Program-made: the position numbers and the translations under genes | Source: Echinococcus granulosus | Taxonomy: Eukaryota > Platyhelminthes > Cestoda > Cyclophyllidea > Taeniidae | NCBI RefSeq assembly: GCF_000524195.1 | Contig: NW_020170386.1 | Span: forward strand, 1,903,123-1,967,122 | Length of the DNA: 64,000 bases | Direction of reading: 5' to 3' | Notes under the pieces: generated by a model | Told to the model about the DNA's origin: nothing | Database searches by the model: none | Seen by the model: the letters and a program-made list of their open reading frames with translations, nothing else | Shown here: positions 1-12,444 of the stretch, one piece after another | How positions within the stretch are numbered: position 1 is the stretch's first letter | Layout: each line of letters starts with the position of its first letter

Positions 1-1
1 G

Positions 2-475
2 CAAATAGCCAATCATACCCAAGTGATTCCCGCGGCTGAATATGTCTACACAAGTGGTAGTCCCGTGGGCAATCACATAGTGAGCAGTCAGCCACTACTC
101 CCCGCCACTCATACTCAGCCTCTTATCTACGCCACGACTACTACAACGCAGCACCAGCAGACCCAACAAGTGTACGATCGGTGCCCCGCCATCTGCAGTC
201 TTTTCGCAATCTTTTGTTGTCCCATCACGTGTTGGTGCTCCCTACCCGCTCTCGCCTACTCTCTCTGCGCGTACACCGACTATAGGGCGAACGATATGCA
301 CGCGTATCGCAGCAAGTCTGACATAGCAAGGCGCTGCGTCATCATTGCCTGCATTATAGGCCTCATCCTCTGCATCATTTGGGCCATCCTCACCTTCCTC
401 TATTATGGCGAGATGCTCTTACTGCTAGGAGACATAATCAAAGCCGTGCAAAGACACATTTGGTCGGGTAACTAA
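2..475 (+). CDS. CD225/dispanin-like small membrane protein, C-terminal exon (partial)
   Basis: The reading frame is open to the left edge of the window, so this is the 3' part of a gene whose start lies outside. The first ~55 residues are a Thr/Gln/Pro-rich cytoplasmic stretch. Then comes a Cys-rich hydrophobic segment containing FCCPITCWC, a short loop with AYSLCAYTDYRANDMHAYRS, and a second strongly hydrophobic segment (VIIACIIGLILCIIWAILTF). Two membrane segments separated by an A-YS...AxD...S+A loop match the CD225 (dispanin/IFITM/PRRT) layout. Proteins of this superfamily sit in plasma or endosomal membranes; the role in this animal is unknown. The stop is TAA. The CCxPxG signature is not exact, so the subfamily is not assigned. 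A possible poly(A) signal lies far downstream at 1117. Confidence 0.7.
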   Translation, partial: QIANHTQVIPAAEYVYTSGSPVGNHIVSSQPLLPATHTQPLIYATTTTTQHQQTQQVYDRCPAICSLFAIFCCPITCWCSLPALAYSLCAYTDYRANDMHAYRSKSDIARRCVIIACIIGLILCIIWAILTFLYYGEMLLLLGDIIKAVQRHIWSGN

Positions 476-1912
476 ATTGTATAATTGAAAAACAAAGGCG
501 CATCCGAGCACACTCCCCTATCAATTCTCTGTCCTCTTGCTCCCCCTTTTGTAATTCTCAACTGCTGCTTTAATTGTCAATGTAGTGGTTGTGCATACAC
601 ATACCCAATCTCTAGCGCTAAGAGGGCAGTTCCTTTTCTAGTCAAAAACCGCAGTGCTCGGCTCCCTCGTTCACGAGTTATGAAGTTGTTGATGGCATCT
701 ATCCAACAACTTCCACAAAATTTCTAAATACCATGCACCTGATCACAACTACAGCAGATTAGGATTTGTGTGCCGCATAGTATTAAAGACCACTAAAGGA
801 TTGCCATCGCTTCACCACATCCTTTTATGCTATACCATTAAGCTCAGCACCTAAAGATGGCGTACAGGGAAAGCAGTTTAAAATTTTGGCGCACAGGCGA
901 AAAAATCGACAGTGTCCAGGACGTCTGGATTGGAGGATATGGCTGCGTCGCAAAACTGGCGGTTGCATGGTCGTGCACAAGAGTTAATTACATCACATCA
1001 GTACTGCTACTTTTATATCCTCCACATAACGTGTGCGCTCGTTCACTTCAACAACGATTTTGCAGAAGGTGTACACGGGTGGGTGTGCGCAAAATCAACC
1101 AACTAACGTGCGATTGAATAAAGGACGGGCTGTGGCCTCCCGGTACATAAACACACAGCCCGCTGCCCTGTCTACATGTCCTTGGGTGGGGGATGCCACA
1201 TTAGACTAAACTACATGCAATCCACCACTATCGTAAGAGAACTGACGCGTTCAGAAGGAAGGACTAAATCGCTATAACATGACCATTAAAGATGAGGTGA
1301 TTTGAGCCCTTGGGAAAATAAACTAACTCATTAGGAATCAAGAGATTGTCCTCCCAAAACAGGCTTGTGGCATGTTCGTCATCGTGTTTAAAAAATATCA
1401 AAAGCAAAAAAGAGCTCAAATTAGGGAAGATTAAGACCGTTCGGATGACAAGGCAATTCGTAAAGAAGGTAATGGATTGATTTGCGCAGCATTCCTGGAT
1501 CCGAAGCTATAAAGAAGCACATAGGTGAGCATAAGTAACTATCCTCAAACCAGCCGCACCGCTCCATGAAGGTTGCGTGTAATAAGAAATGTTTTAAAAA
1601 ACGGAATAATTTGAAATCCCACCAAAACTTCACTTGAGAACATCATGTGTAGATCTCAAAGTTCTGGTGTCGATTTACCGCACTAGTGGAACGTGCAAGC
1701 AACTGCTGCGCGTCGATAAAATTGGAGGTGCCCAACACACGAAATAAACAAACAATCGGTCTACAGACGCGTCGAAGTGACAATCACTACCCGCTTATGT
1801 ATTACAACGCGAATTAGACGCTGAAAAAAGTATAATGATACTTATGACTAGGGGCGCTTAATCAACAGAATCTAAAAGTTAGTCATCGATAGAGCACCAG
1901 GAGAAGTAGGAT
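476..1912. other. gene-free interval between convergent CD225-like and ITFG2 genes
   Basis: No convincing coding exon was found. The plus-strand ORFs here are short and lack family similarity. An AATAAA at 1117-1122 is the best candidate poly(A) signal for the plus-strand CD225-like gene, which would give it a 3' UTR of about 640 nt. The right part should contain the 3' UTR of the minus-strand ITFG2 gene. Confidence 0.5.
1117..1122 (+). terminator. candidate poly(A) signal AATAAA
   Basis: This is a canonical hexamer downstream of the CD225-like stop codon at 475. The assignment is positional only. Confidence 0.4.
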
Positions 1913-3613
1913 TCATAAAAGGCGGTGGTAATAAGTCAACCGGGTGGGAGAGAATTTGCGCATAAGCAAAGTTTCATAACGGAACTCACAAGCATTGCTG
2001 AATCGCTGTAGCCGTTCTAACACATCTGGTTGTGTAGCGAGCGCGTGAAGTAAAGAGCAAGATGGTATAGACTGCACATCGAGATTATAGTAAATGAGAA
2101 CAGATTGCTCGCAGGTAGCATAAATCAAAACAGGCTCATTTCTACCCGGCGATATTGCCAACCGACCAGCCGTGAAAGCTTGACAAGCCTGTCCCACGGG
2201 GAAATGAAGGATATCCTTCTCGTGATTAAATATAAACGTAGAACCATCCCAACAACAGACTGCAAGTTCATCGGACCCGTCACTCTTCAAAAATTAAATA
2301 AACCACAAAAGTGGAATGATTTACCGTTAGGTCAAATTTAGATAGGCCGAACAATTCACCATTTACTGGTAGGGAAACCGACCAGATAGTTTTACTTTTT
2401 TGTAAGTCGGCGGAAAGCAAATGAACAGTCCCATCAGCGAGACAGAGACCAATTAAGTAATCAGCTGCCACTGATAAATTGCATTTCAGACCACCGACAA
2501 TCCACGTACGTGTCTCAATATTCTGATCAGAAGTATGCTTTGGTGGATGATAGACAAGGGTGGGGCTATTAGTGCGATAATTGCTACGCAAACTCACCAC
2601 ATTCGGTCTTCATAGCTTTCAAATTTTTTCTGAAGAAAAGCGAATCCACCACCAGGTTGTGAAGCGAGTATCTAGGTGCGATACACATTGGGTGATGCAT
2701 ATCAAGCATACTAGATTAGACATCGATGGAGTCGAATGCAAACTTATTCGGCTGATCTAAGAAAGTTGATGTAGAGCTGCATGATACTTGACCAGCTAAC
2801 TCCCATTTTATCAGTAAAACGAGTTTCCCGGTTCTTCCCTCGGAAGGTTTCCCAGGAACCCAATGAAAGAGTCGCACAATTCGATCTGAATACGCCACTG
2901 CCATGTCGCAGGGACCATCTTCAAGAAGGTACAAATGAGGCAAACTAAGCATACCCCCTTCTAAGACGCAAGCATCCTTTGCATTACATGCTATCTGTTG
3001 GTTGCATACAAGCGAGAGACTTGAGGCAGTATTTCTGGCCTTTGATGTAGCATCAAAAATGTAACATTGTGAATCAGCACAAAGTGCAACGACCGAAGGC
3101 TACAATGCAAAATGGCACTAATACTTTAATGTGAAAAAACTAACAATTTTGAAAAACATCGAAATACGCACACATTTTAAGTAGTCAAACCCTACAAGTA
3201 ACATAGGAATGAATTGAATCAAATAGTAAATAGAACCCCCAAAAAGCTGTAAACCAATAAACTGGGACTTGATCAACGGTAGAGCCTAAAAGTAAATGCT
3301 ACAAACATACCTTCTCTTTAGAGCAAAGTCTCCCTGCCGTAACACAAGTAACCATATTTAAGTCGCGGCAGCTTTTCCAGATTCTACCATATTTTAGTAT
3401 AAGAAGTGAGCCGTTCGGGCAGATAGAATCCACACTGGGATCAAGATCACCTAGATCCCAATGACCAATTATCAATTCAATATCCTAAATGAACGTAAAC
3501 ACAGTCCTGAGGCGTACCCCATCATCATCGACATCATACAAGTACAAATTTGTAGATGTTGTGGTTGTCACGCCGGGAACCTCGACGCGATCAATAAATG
3601 AGATATTACGCAT
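1913..3613 (-). CDS. ITFG2: ITFG2-like protein, KICSTOR complex subunit (integrin FG-GAP repeat containing 2)
   Basis: ITFG2 is a beta-propeller subunit of KICSTOR, which anchors GATOR1 at lysosomes and restrains mTORC1 when nutrients are low. The minus-strand exons translate in the order of ITFG2: start MRNISFIDRVEVPG and DVDDDG at 3518-3613; a 33-nt intron (3485-3517); then DIELIIGHWDLGD at 3311-3484; an exon from 3099 downward with MAVAYSDRIVRLFHW (ITFG2: ELVVGYTDRVVRAFRW); a short exon near 2598-2671 with ASQPGGGFAF; a 32-nt intron (2566-2597); 2325-2565 with GLCLADGTVHLL and SKFDLT; a 40-nt intron (2285-2324); and a last exon with ELAVCCWDGSTFIF, where ITFG2 has VACAWDGQTYII. An in-frame TAG directly before the ATG fixes the start; that TTTTAG could also be a trans-splice acceptor. 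The donor near 2740 and the exact C-terminus are unresolved. Confidence 0.87.
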
Positions 3614-5336
3614 CTAAAACTAAACTGAAGCTGAAGAGCACCCACGGGCAACTTAATTCAAGAGCAAAACCCTTGTCGACAGATGAAACAATTCTTCCAG
3701 GTGCGAAGTCAACAATGTTACCACATGAGAGCATCAACTTAACGAAACTACGGGGAAGGACCAAGCTCCAGACTCAGCAACAAGACGGAGGCTAGGCGGT
3801 CAAATAATTCAAATACACAAAGTTAAAAATCCTCTCTGTATGAGGATCGATCCCAACAAAGTGTTAGGGAAAGGTAATCATACAGCCGGTAGAAGCAAGT
3901 TTAATTTTTTGATTGTACAAAATTACTATTACACAAAAGAATTGAGATGCGTTGCCAGTTGCAGTAATTCTTGCATTTATTCGAGACACACGAACAGCAA
4001 GAATCGATCATTATCAGCTCTGGTTATGTTAAACTTCTTGGAATAATTTATGTAAACGTTACGTTTCTTAGCAATAAAGTCAATGCGTCTACAGTTACAC
4101 TAGCAGGTAAATTCAGGTCCATTTTAAAGTTAGCGGCGAAAGTTTCGTTTAGAAAATCAACCTCCAAAATATCTCCACTATTGTGTTTTATATGCCTACA
4201 AACACAAGCCCTATTTTTGGCGCAGCACTTATTAGTTAACGTGCAAAGTTAAGTTTAAATCCATGAATTCGCTAAGGTCTTACCTCATTGGTACTTATTA
4301 TATGTTCATCTGACCTAGACATTGTTATTACACCTCGAGGTGTGATTGGTTTACTTTTGAATGTAATTGACATTTAACCCCCCGGCTCCGTAAGTTAGCG
4401 TATTTCGATGTTTGATTGGGTGGGACATGTGAGTTTCCTCGTGACATTGCTACTTGTTTGTGGACACTCTACTTTTGTTTGACAAAGTCCTTTTCTTGTT
4501 TTTTGTAACCCACCACGCTGTTCATTCTTATATCCTTTGTTGGTATTTTTGCAATTACATTAACTTATCTCAGCCGTGGAATTCAATTCATGACGGTCTG
4601 CCCAGTAATAATTTACGTTGAACTTTTAGTTAGTAGGTGACGTTCTCGGAAGTGATAGAGATTGTTAGATTTGCAGCCCCAATCTCATGTCATGAGAGAC
4701 AACATGTTATATGTTCTTTAGAGGACCGAGCATGCTAATTTTACGTTTAATCGTAACGGAATCTAATCTAGAATGTACATTCTCTGCAATTGTTTCGTCT
4801 TTTGTCCCGTTTTTTTTACTTTATTCTTCCATAAAATTGGGTGTTTACTTGACACTTTGTGGGCTGAAAATGCAACTTGTTTCTGCGGTCCAGACTTATA
4901 CAATCTAAAAGACATTTTAATTCGATATTTTTCTTATACAGTCCTAAATCAAGTCCAAAAAAGCAACTGCTGTGGTGATTGAAGGAGTTTACCTAGGGTT
5001 TTTGGGATCAAGTTTCTCATGTGTCTAGTTCGCGTCCAACCTTTTTTAAAAAGTGTCCAAGTATTATTCGATATTCCCCCCACTTTATCAAAACCTTGTT
5101 GGTTTTTTTCTTTTAACTGATGTTCCTGCCAAAGGTGCTTCGAACATTTGTCTCTCAATGATTTGTCTTTAATATGTAACATCCATTAATATATCTTGAT
5201 ATAAAATATAATCGGCTTGTATATTTACCATCTTTTGCGATTTTAGTTTCGTTTATTTGGGACAGTTTTGGTGTTTTTGCTGTTAAAGCTTCTACTGAAA
5301 TTTTCACCGGGCTGTAGGGGTATCTAAATATACATC
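3614..5336. promoter_or_regulatory. divergent intergenic region between ITFG2 and LAMTOR2
   Basis: This 1.7-kb AT-rich interval separates two head-to-head genes and must hold both promoters. Several ORFs of 65-95 codons occur but show no recognisable domains or splice context. No TATA box or other element could be assigned with confidence. Confidence 0.4.
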
Positions 5337-6451
5337 ATGTTGAGATTGCGAGCATTGTCACGGTACCTGGATCGTGTTAGGACCGGAGGCGTGGAATCCA
5401 TAATGCTCTTCAGCACCGAAGGTATACTTCTTACTCAGTCCGGTATTGACACTGGAAATGTTAAAACCGCAGCGGCGATTGTTTCGAACGTCTGGAACAT
5501 GTATCAAAAACAACTCCAGTTGAATGAGTCGGTAAGCCGCGTATTTTTTATGAAAGTTTTTGCTTTTTATTCGAATTGCATCGTATTGTTTGAAAAGTTC
5601 CATTACTTGAATGAGTACGTTTGAAGAGCAGCTTTCTTATGGTTCTTTGTAATTACACATTACCTGAACTATTGTTCTTCACTTCCATGTTTTTAAGACG
5701 ATGATAATTTTGACTTATGCCGTTCTCTGGCACGACATAACTTTTCAGGATTTCGACCAGATTAAAGTTGGAGTTACGGTTATCTCTTTTCCTGGCCTGT
5801 CAAAGTCATGCATAATTTCCCCGAATTGCATTCATTTTTGAGTTTTCAGTTATTATTATATTGAATACATAGCTTTAAAGTCAGTGGTGCTCACATTGTT
5901 CGTTTTCCACTTATTTACTGTAGATTTACTTTCATCGTGTTGATATACCCAGTAATCGTTGAAGTACTGCCTTTAAGTCAAGCTTTCTATTGACTTTGAG
6001 TTTAATAACTTGCTGTCGTCTCATTTCATACCATATTTGGCTCAAAAGTTTGAAGTTCCCATGCTTATGCTTGAGCTATTTGGATTTTGCGAAAACGTCT
6101 CGTTGTGAGAGCGCATAGCTGATCTCGTGAATTTCAGCACTGACTTAGTTGGCTATCGTATCCGTAAAGTGATGGAAGCTTTGTACTCAAGAGGTAGACT
6201 CTACCATCATACACCCAAATGTTTTTTTATTCTTTGAAACCATGTTACTATTGTACGGTCGTTTCTAGGAGTCGTTGCAAGAAATAATCGTTGAATTAAC
6301 CAACGGAAGGCTTGTTTTCACCAGGGTTGCCTCCGTCATTATATGCATATACGGCTCCAAGAAAATCAGTCTAGCCTTGATGCGCGCAAAGATGAGCCTA
6401 CTGGCGGAGAACCTCCATGAGCCTCTTTCTTTGCTGACTGCTTCCAACTGA
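5337..6451 (+). CDS. LAMTOR2: LAMTOR2 (p14), Ragulator roadblock/LC7 subunit
   Basis: LAMTOR2 pairs with LAMTOR3 inside Ragulator, the lysosomal scaffold that recruits Rag GTPases and mTORC1. There are two exons, 5337-5531 (65 codons) and 6269-6451 (60 codons plus stop), separated by a 737-nt intron with GTAAG donor and TTTCTAG acceptor, phase 0. The total is 125 aa, the same length as human p14. Exon 1 reads MLRLRALSRYLDRVRTGGVE and then a segment with AAAIVSNVW; human has MLRPKALTQVL..TGGV and TAAIASNIW. Exon 2 has GRLVFTRVASVIICIY and ends in EPLSLLTAS, against human GRVAITRVANLLLCMY and EPLTQVAAS. The roadblock fold appears complete. The gene lies head-to-head with ITFG2. Confidence 0.95.
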
Positions 6452-7086
6452 TTTGCTTTTCATGCTCTCATTTATACCTACAAGCAAAATTATTATATGC
6501 TAGTAAATTGCTCTTCGACCAAACATTCTGTTCTGGTGTGTTGTATTGCTTCTGGACTATGCTTTTGTGTGTACCTATCCTTGGTTTGCTTTGTCATTAC
6601 ACCCCTTGTCCATGTTAACTTCATTTTCTGAATGTCCAGCTTAAACTACTTATTGCAGCGGAACTTTCAATTACCGTTTGCCACTGTTGTAAAATAGCGG
6701 TACGGGAATTTTAATGCATGGTGTGACTTTAGGGGTGCTGGTGCCACTAAAGTCCATGATGTATTGATTATCAGTTCCGATTCACGCTGTTGCCGTGGTA
6801 AGTGGGCGATGTGATTTGGGTGCCTTCGCACTTCATTTACTGGAACCATATGCACGTTGCCTTAACCTTTGCTAAAATCCATTCGTATCATAGCCCTCCG
6901 ACAAATGAGCCACCATAAATTTTCTGCTGGTATTCAGCATTCAGTTCAAAAGAACTTACCTTCGAGTATTCTTTTAAGTAACCATAAACCATGCGGCTGC
7001 CATGCCCAATGGCTGTGCTCTATACAAGCTGTTCAATTTTATATCACAGGCGCTCTTGCCTTTACTGCTCTTTAGGGCACAAACCT
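6452..7086. other. spacer between LAMTOR2 and PCYT1
   Basis: The flanking genes run in the same direction, 635 bp apart. The interval holds the LAMTOR2 3' UTR and the PCYT1 5' region. A pyrimidine-rich acceptor ending TTTAG at 7075 precedes the first PCYT1 ATG by 11 nt and may receive a leader or a 5' UTR exon. Nothing else was recognised. Confidence 0.4.
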
Positions 7087-10000
7087 ATGCCTCAGCAGCA
7101 TCGATTCGGTGGCGTGAATGATCAGGGAGGATGGGGGACGGCGGTGACATCACAACTGAAGCAGAACGGCCTTGCAGAGGACCAGGAGAAGCGCGAAATG
7201 CGACATCCGGCCCCCTTCTCACACGAACCTGCTGCCCTTCGGGCTCTGGAGGAGTGCGACTACAGTACGAAAATTACTCTTCAAATGGCAAAGTCTGGGA
7301 AGGGTAAGCTATCGTCGGCCGTACATAGTCATTTATTTTGTTTTTTTTTATAATAAAAAGTACATTTTTGATACATCATATTTCCCCGGTGGATGGGTTT
7401 GTTTTTTTTTTCACTATATTATTGTTGCATGATTGGAAATCGTAATGCAGTCAAATCTTGTCCATCATGCATCAGTTTATCCGTTTTTCCAAGCTATTTT
7501 GATGAACTTAAAGGCATTGCAGCATTAGGGGTAAAAAATGATATTACCATAAGACAATACAGACGACGATATATCAAAATAAGTGCCAGTTTGTTATTTG
7601 TGCTCTATTGGTTATTCCGTCCAAGTGAATAACACATTCGATCTAAGCGTTTGGTTTAGTGCCATTCTGTGCCACGTCCTTTCATTCTCCTAGTCTCTCG
7701 ACCCTTTGTAAAATCAATCTTATGTAGGCCACGGAATTCCAAAGTCTTTATACCTGAAAAGATCGTTTAGATATTCTTTATCTCCTGTGTTGGAGTACCG
7801 TATTTTAACACTGGTCTCAATTTATGCCACTTTCCTGGATGGTTGAATAAGTGAATTTGCTTTACCTGCATGTTGCTGACCGCAGTGACTCAAATTCATT
7901 GTGTATTTCTGATCTGAGATAATGTCACGTGCATATAATTCCCAGTAAAGTGCATTTCTTTCAAATAATTCGCCTTCATATGCTTAAAATCCCCTTCAAA
8001 AGACAAAGCTATTTAAGAGGTCAAGTGGGTTTCCGTGCTATCGATTATCCAATTATCAAATATTGCCCTCTGAGTCCCACCTTTTACATTCTCAAATTCA
8101 TCTGTGTCAGCTTTAGTAGTTGAGATTCATTTTAGTATACTCTAATTAATTTTTTCATTTATAACCTTGCACAAATTTCAGGCGATCTGTCAATTCAAAT
8201 CAGCCCAAGCCTTTTTCCTCAATAATGTAAATAAAGCAAAACAAAACATTAAATGACGTACTTCGTACCTGTCATTGGAGTCATAAAGTTTCATCACAGT
8301 AAACAAACCCCTTCCATCCTCTCTTTCATTCTGTTGGTGTGGATTAATTTTTCTCAAACCTAGCCCGCTACATTTTTGTGATCTGTCTAGGTTCCGCTAC
8401 AACGCCTCTATGTGGATTTTGAAATTAAACAGCAAAATGTCCCTTATATTCGTACATCACAGTTATCATTCTCGAGCTCGTTGGAAACTTTGTCCGCATC
8501 TTCTAGCCGCATTACCATCGGGTCGGTCTAACGATCCGCTTCCAATTTCCTGCTTTCTGTTTCTTCGATAATGTTGACCTCTGAGCATTGGGTGCCATAG
8601 GTAATTTCCCTGCTTTTACACTTCATGGACTTGCTCTAGAATCGCGGATGCTCTTTGTGGCGCAAATTTACCCATAAAAGCCGTTTTATTTATCCAGCTC
8701 CGCGTCGTGTACGCGTCTACGCAGATGGCGTCTACGACATGTTTCACTCAGGTCACGCGCGTCAACTCATGCAGGCCTCCAACGCCATCCCGAACACTTA
8801 CCTCATTGTCGGCGGTAAGCCCCTGCGCTCTCCTTTAGTGAACAGACCTGTTTAGCGGCTGTTTGAGCATATTTTACCCTTACCTCCGGCTTAAACCGTG
8901 GATATTGACTTTCTGTTTCATTGTCGAAGTCGGCTTGTCCTTTCATTTGCACATTTTCATGCTTGAATAAGCGTTTCCGGTGATGTGAGTGAACATGAAC
9001 GGCTGTATCTATTTTAGACATGCAGCATCGATGGCTCAGCAACTAGATAAGTTAAATTAACTATGAAGATAGGAGAGCTGTTTGCGTGACCGTTTGTGAT
9101 GTACAAATTTGGGTGTTTGTGTGGGTTTCATGCTCATTTGAACTGCGTACCCCTTAATCGTGATTTTTTCCGATTTTTTCCTGACCTTTCCCTTTTTCAT
9201 TATGGGCATAAGTGCATTTTACGAATGCAGGCGTTGTCAAATGAAAAGCAGAGTTTATAAGTATTGCTATTCAGAAGCTGGTAAACAGTGGTAAACCCAT
9301 CTCAGAATTACATTTCCCATTTTTAGTGGGAAATTAAGGAAACTGAATGAATAATTTTTGAAATAAGGGTTGTTGTTTTTGGGTTTGAATTGTCAATGTG
9401 ACAATTTACAAATTCGTTGACAACTACCCTATTTATTCCTTAACTCCGACCCTCCATGAGCCAAATTTCAGTGATGGTTGTCTTAATTTTATTGTCTGGC
9501 ATCACTTATTTGCGTAGGTGCCCCAGTACTCACATCGATCGCTTGGTTCTTTAAGACTCACGTAAGCAACCCACCAAGTGCGATTAGATTGGCGCAAAAA
9601 GATCAACGCGATGCAATTTCTGTCAATGTGACAGCTTACACAAGACATCGTAATCAAAAACAATCCACGAAGGCCATCTTAAAATGGTGCTTTACATGAG
9701 AAAATTTGAGACAGCTAATTTGAACGATGTCGATTACGCTCATTCACGTTAGATTAATCGTTCTAACACCACGGATTTTTGTTGCATCAGCGTGTCATTA
9801 TCACGCCTCGTATTGGCCGTTCAGAGGGATTCAACAAGTCTGATTTGATCCATTCCGTATTTGTTTACATCTCATTGGCTGTGGTTATTTTCTGTTTGTC
9901 GTTGCCTGGCTCTAGTGACCAGCGACGCAGACACCCTGTTCCACAAGGGTCAGACTGTGATGAACGAGCGCGAGCGCTACGAGGCTGTCCGGCACTGTCG

Positions 10001-11890
10001 ATATGTGGACGAGGTCATCGTGGCTGCCCCTTGGGAGTGCACCATCGATTTCCTAAGGTTACACAAGGTATTCGTTTGTTATTTGCCCTTACTAAGCTCG
10101 TTTTCTATCCAAACACCACTGTTCTAGTTTGGATTTCCTGCAACCAATACCTGTGTGTAGGGTTTGTATTTCCCTCCTATTCTGTCGTTTGATCATCGAG
10201 GGCAGTACTTGCTTATTGTCAGTAACAGTTAACGCTATTATTTTTGGTCGTGTATTAGTTTTTGTGAGCGGCCTAAGTGAGGCGGTTCTTTCATTGAGTG
10301 TACTTGTTAGGGAATGGCTAAACACTACGCAACTTTACAGCACACGCCTTTAGTTCTATTTTATTTAGAGTTTGACAAGCAACTCTTGTTTTCCTGCCAG
10401 TTATTTTTCTGTTAATTTTAAACGAAACTAGAATTCCCTCCTTTTCCCGATGACCTCAGAATTTATAAATGTAAGGAAATTTAGGATGTTTTAATGTTTT
10501 ATTTCCTAGATTGACTTCATTGCTCACGACGACATACCATACGCAGGTGACCGGTTGAATGATATATATCAACCTTTTAAGGACGCTGGAATGTAAATAT
10601 TCCCCTTTTTCAAATAGCATGCCAATCCAACCTTTGCTTGATTTGTGAATGTTTTTTTCATCAGGTTTTTGACAACACAACGAAGTGAAGGAATATCGAC
10701 GACAGATGTAATTGCACGGATATTGAAAGATTATGATGTTTATCTCAGACGAAACATTAGTCGTGGGCTAACTCGGCACGATTTAAACATTAGCTATGTC
10801 AAGGTATGTTTTTCATGGAAAAATCGTATGGACGTGTTATTGTTCAAATGAAAAACCCAGTGAATTGCTAACAAAGCATGTTTTTGTAAACGTACTTGCC
10901 GTCGCATCGCCTCTTGATTTCTCTCCACCTAGATAACCAAATAGCTTGAAATCACTTATTTTCCTGACAAACAACCCTGTATGTTACCATAGATCCTGCG
11001 CAGTGGGCTGTACGTTTCCCTCATGTGTTTTTATGTGTGTAATGGAGATCTAAGTCAACGTCAGGCTTTGGTCACAATGGTTACACTTCGTAAATATCTA
11101 ACTCCAGCCTTGAGTATCTGCTTTCATTCTGATAGCGCACGTGAACTGAAATGCTTTTAATGCATTCACAGGTGCATATCTATCTAGTCTAATAAGGATG
11201 AGCAAGATTGAAACTAAAAGTGACTAATTGGTTTTACTGTTTAGGAAAAGCAGCTGCTCTTAGAGAACAACATTCAGACAATAGTGGAGAGGGGTAGTCA
11301 CTTCCTTGGTGATTTCGGGAGCAGGCGTCGGCGGATAGTGGCGGGTCTGGAGGACCTCTACCAGGAGTTTTCGGCTTCCTTCGTACGTTTCTTCGGTACA
11401 CAGGGTTTGCTGCGTCATTGGCTCTCGGACACTACTGCGGCCATCCGCGGCGTTGTTTCGCCTCACGCCTCAGCCTCTCTGCCTCCTTCTCCCCTTTCTG
11501 ACTACGACGCTAACTCTAACGCCGCTGACAGGGATAGCACTCGCAACTCCGACAGGTCAGTTGTGTGTACCATACACTTCTTCCAGTTTTGAGCCAGAAT
11601 GGCTCGGTGCCCTAATAATCTCTGAAGTCGGTCCTCAAGTAGCTATTTTCCCTGTACACAGAAGCCGGACATCCCAGTGGGGACCACAAATGTGCCGTTA
11701 TGACACTGAAGAAAACTGACAAATTGCCACACTAAGTGCCTTTATACCACCGCAATAAGTAGTACCGCAGGGCTTAAAATGTCCTCGCCTTTTCTTTTGT
11801 AGATCGACCGGCCGCTCAGGAAAACGACCTCCCTTCAAGTCTGATGACTCCATACTCGATTCTGCGTCAAGGAAACGTAGTCGGCGTTAG
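7087..11890 (+). CDS. PCYT1: choline-phosphate cytidylyltransferase (CCT, PCYT1)
   Basis: This enzyme makes CDP-choline from CTP and phosphocholine, the rate-limiting step of the Kennedy pathway to phosphatidylcholine. It switches between soluble and membrane-bound forms. Seven exons (7087-7303, 8698-8814, 9916-10067, 10510-10592, 10665-10803, 11245-11555, 11803-11890) join in phase to 368 aa; human CCT-alpha has 367. The catalytic domain is complete: [19 protein letters not shown] with the HxGH CTP-binding motif, [29 protein letters not shown], and [13 protein letters not shown], which matches the RTEGISTSDII signature. After the catalytic core comes a charged/amphipathic segment ([20 protein letters not shown]), where membrane-binding helix M is expected, then a Ser/Pro-rich tail ending RKRSRR. 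The basic C-terminus is a possible nuclear localisation signal. The frame stays open upstream of 7087, but the acceptor at 7075 favours this start. Confidence 0.96.
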
Positions 11891-12444
11891 GTGAGAGCCC
11901 TTATGAAAGGATTGTTTTGATCAAATGGGAAAATTATCGCTGAATTTATTTGTAGCAGCTTCAATTATGCCCCAAATGCCTAAAAACCCTATATTTTACT
12001 ATGCACTGACGAGCCTCCGAACTATTTTCTTCGTTTCATTCCCCATTGGATGCTCCTCAGCCAAATCTGGGGAGATTTATTTGAGTTTTATAGAGGAAGT
12101 ATTTCTTACCTTAAATCAATGGACCGACTTATGTCTATGAAATTCATTATAAACTTCAATGTAAAGTGATTATATGGCTACTGGGGATTGTAGTTAGCCA
12201 ACATGGAGGGAACACGCTGTTAATGCTTAATGGGCCCACGCATCAAGGGCGATCTTTATTAGTTTTGATGTACTAGTCAGTAAGATTGACCACGCTTTTG
12301 ATATTCTCGAGGTGGGCTTGTTTGGATTGGTTTTGCTTGTTTAAGTGTCGTAGCACCACTCGGATAACAACCAACACTGATCCAACGTAAGGAGCCCATC
12401 AGATAATGTTTCTTGATTAAGGGCCTTTTTACCCTAAAACTGAA
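11891..12444. other. tail-to-tail interval between PCYT1 and IFT27
   Basis: The two convergent 3' ends share 554 bp. A TTTATT on the plus strand at 12255-12260 (AATAAA on the minus strand), 185 nt past the IFT27 stop, is a candidate IFT27 poly(A) signal. No coding exon was recognised; the plus-strand ORF at 11925-12140 has no family features. Confidence 0.4.
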
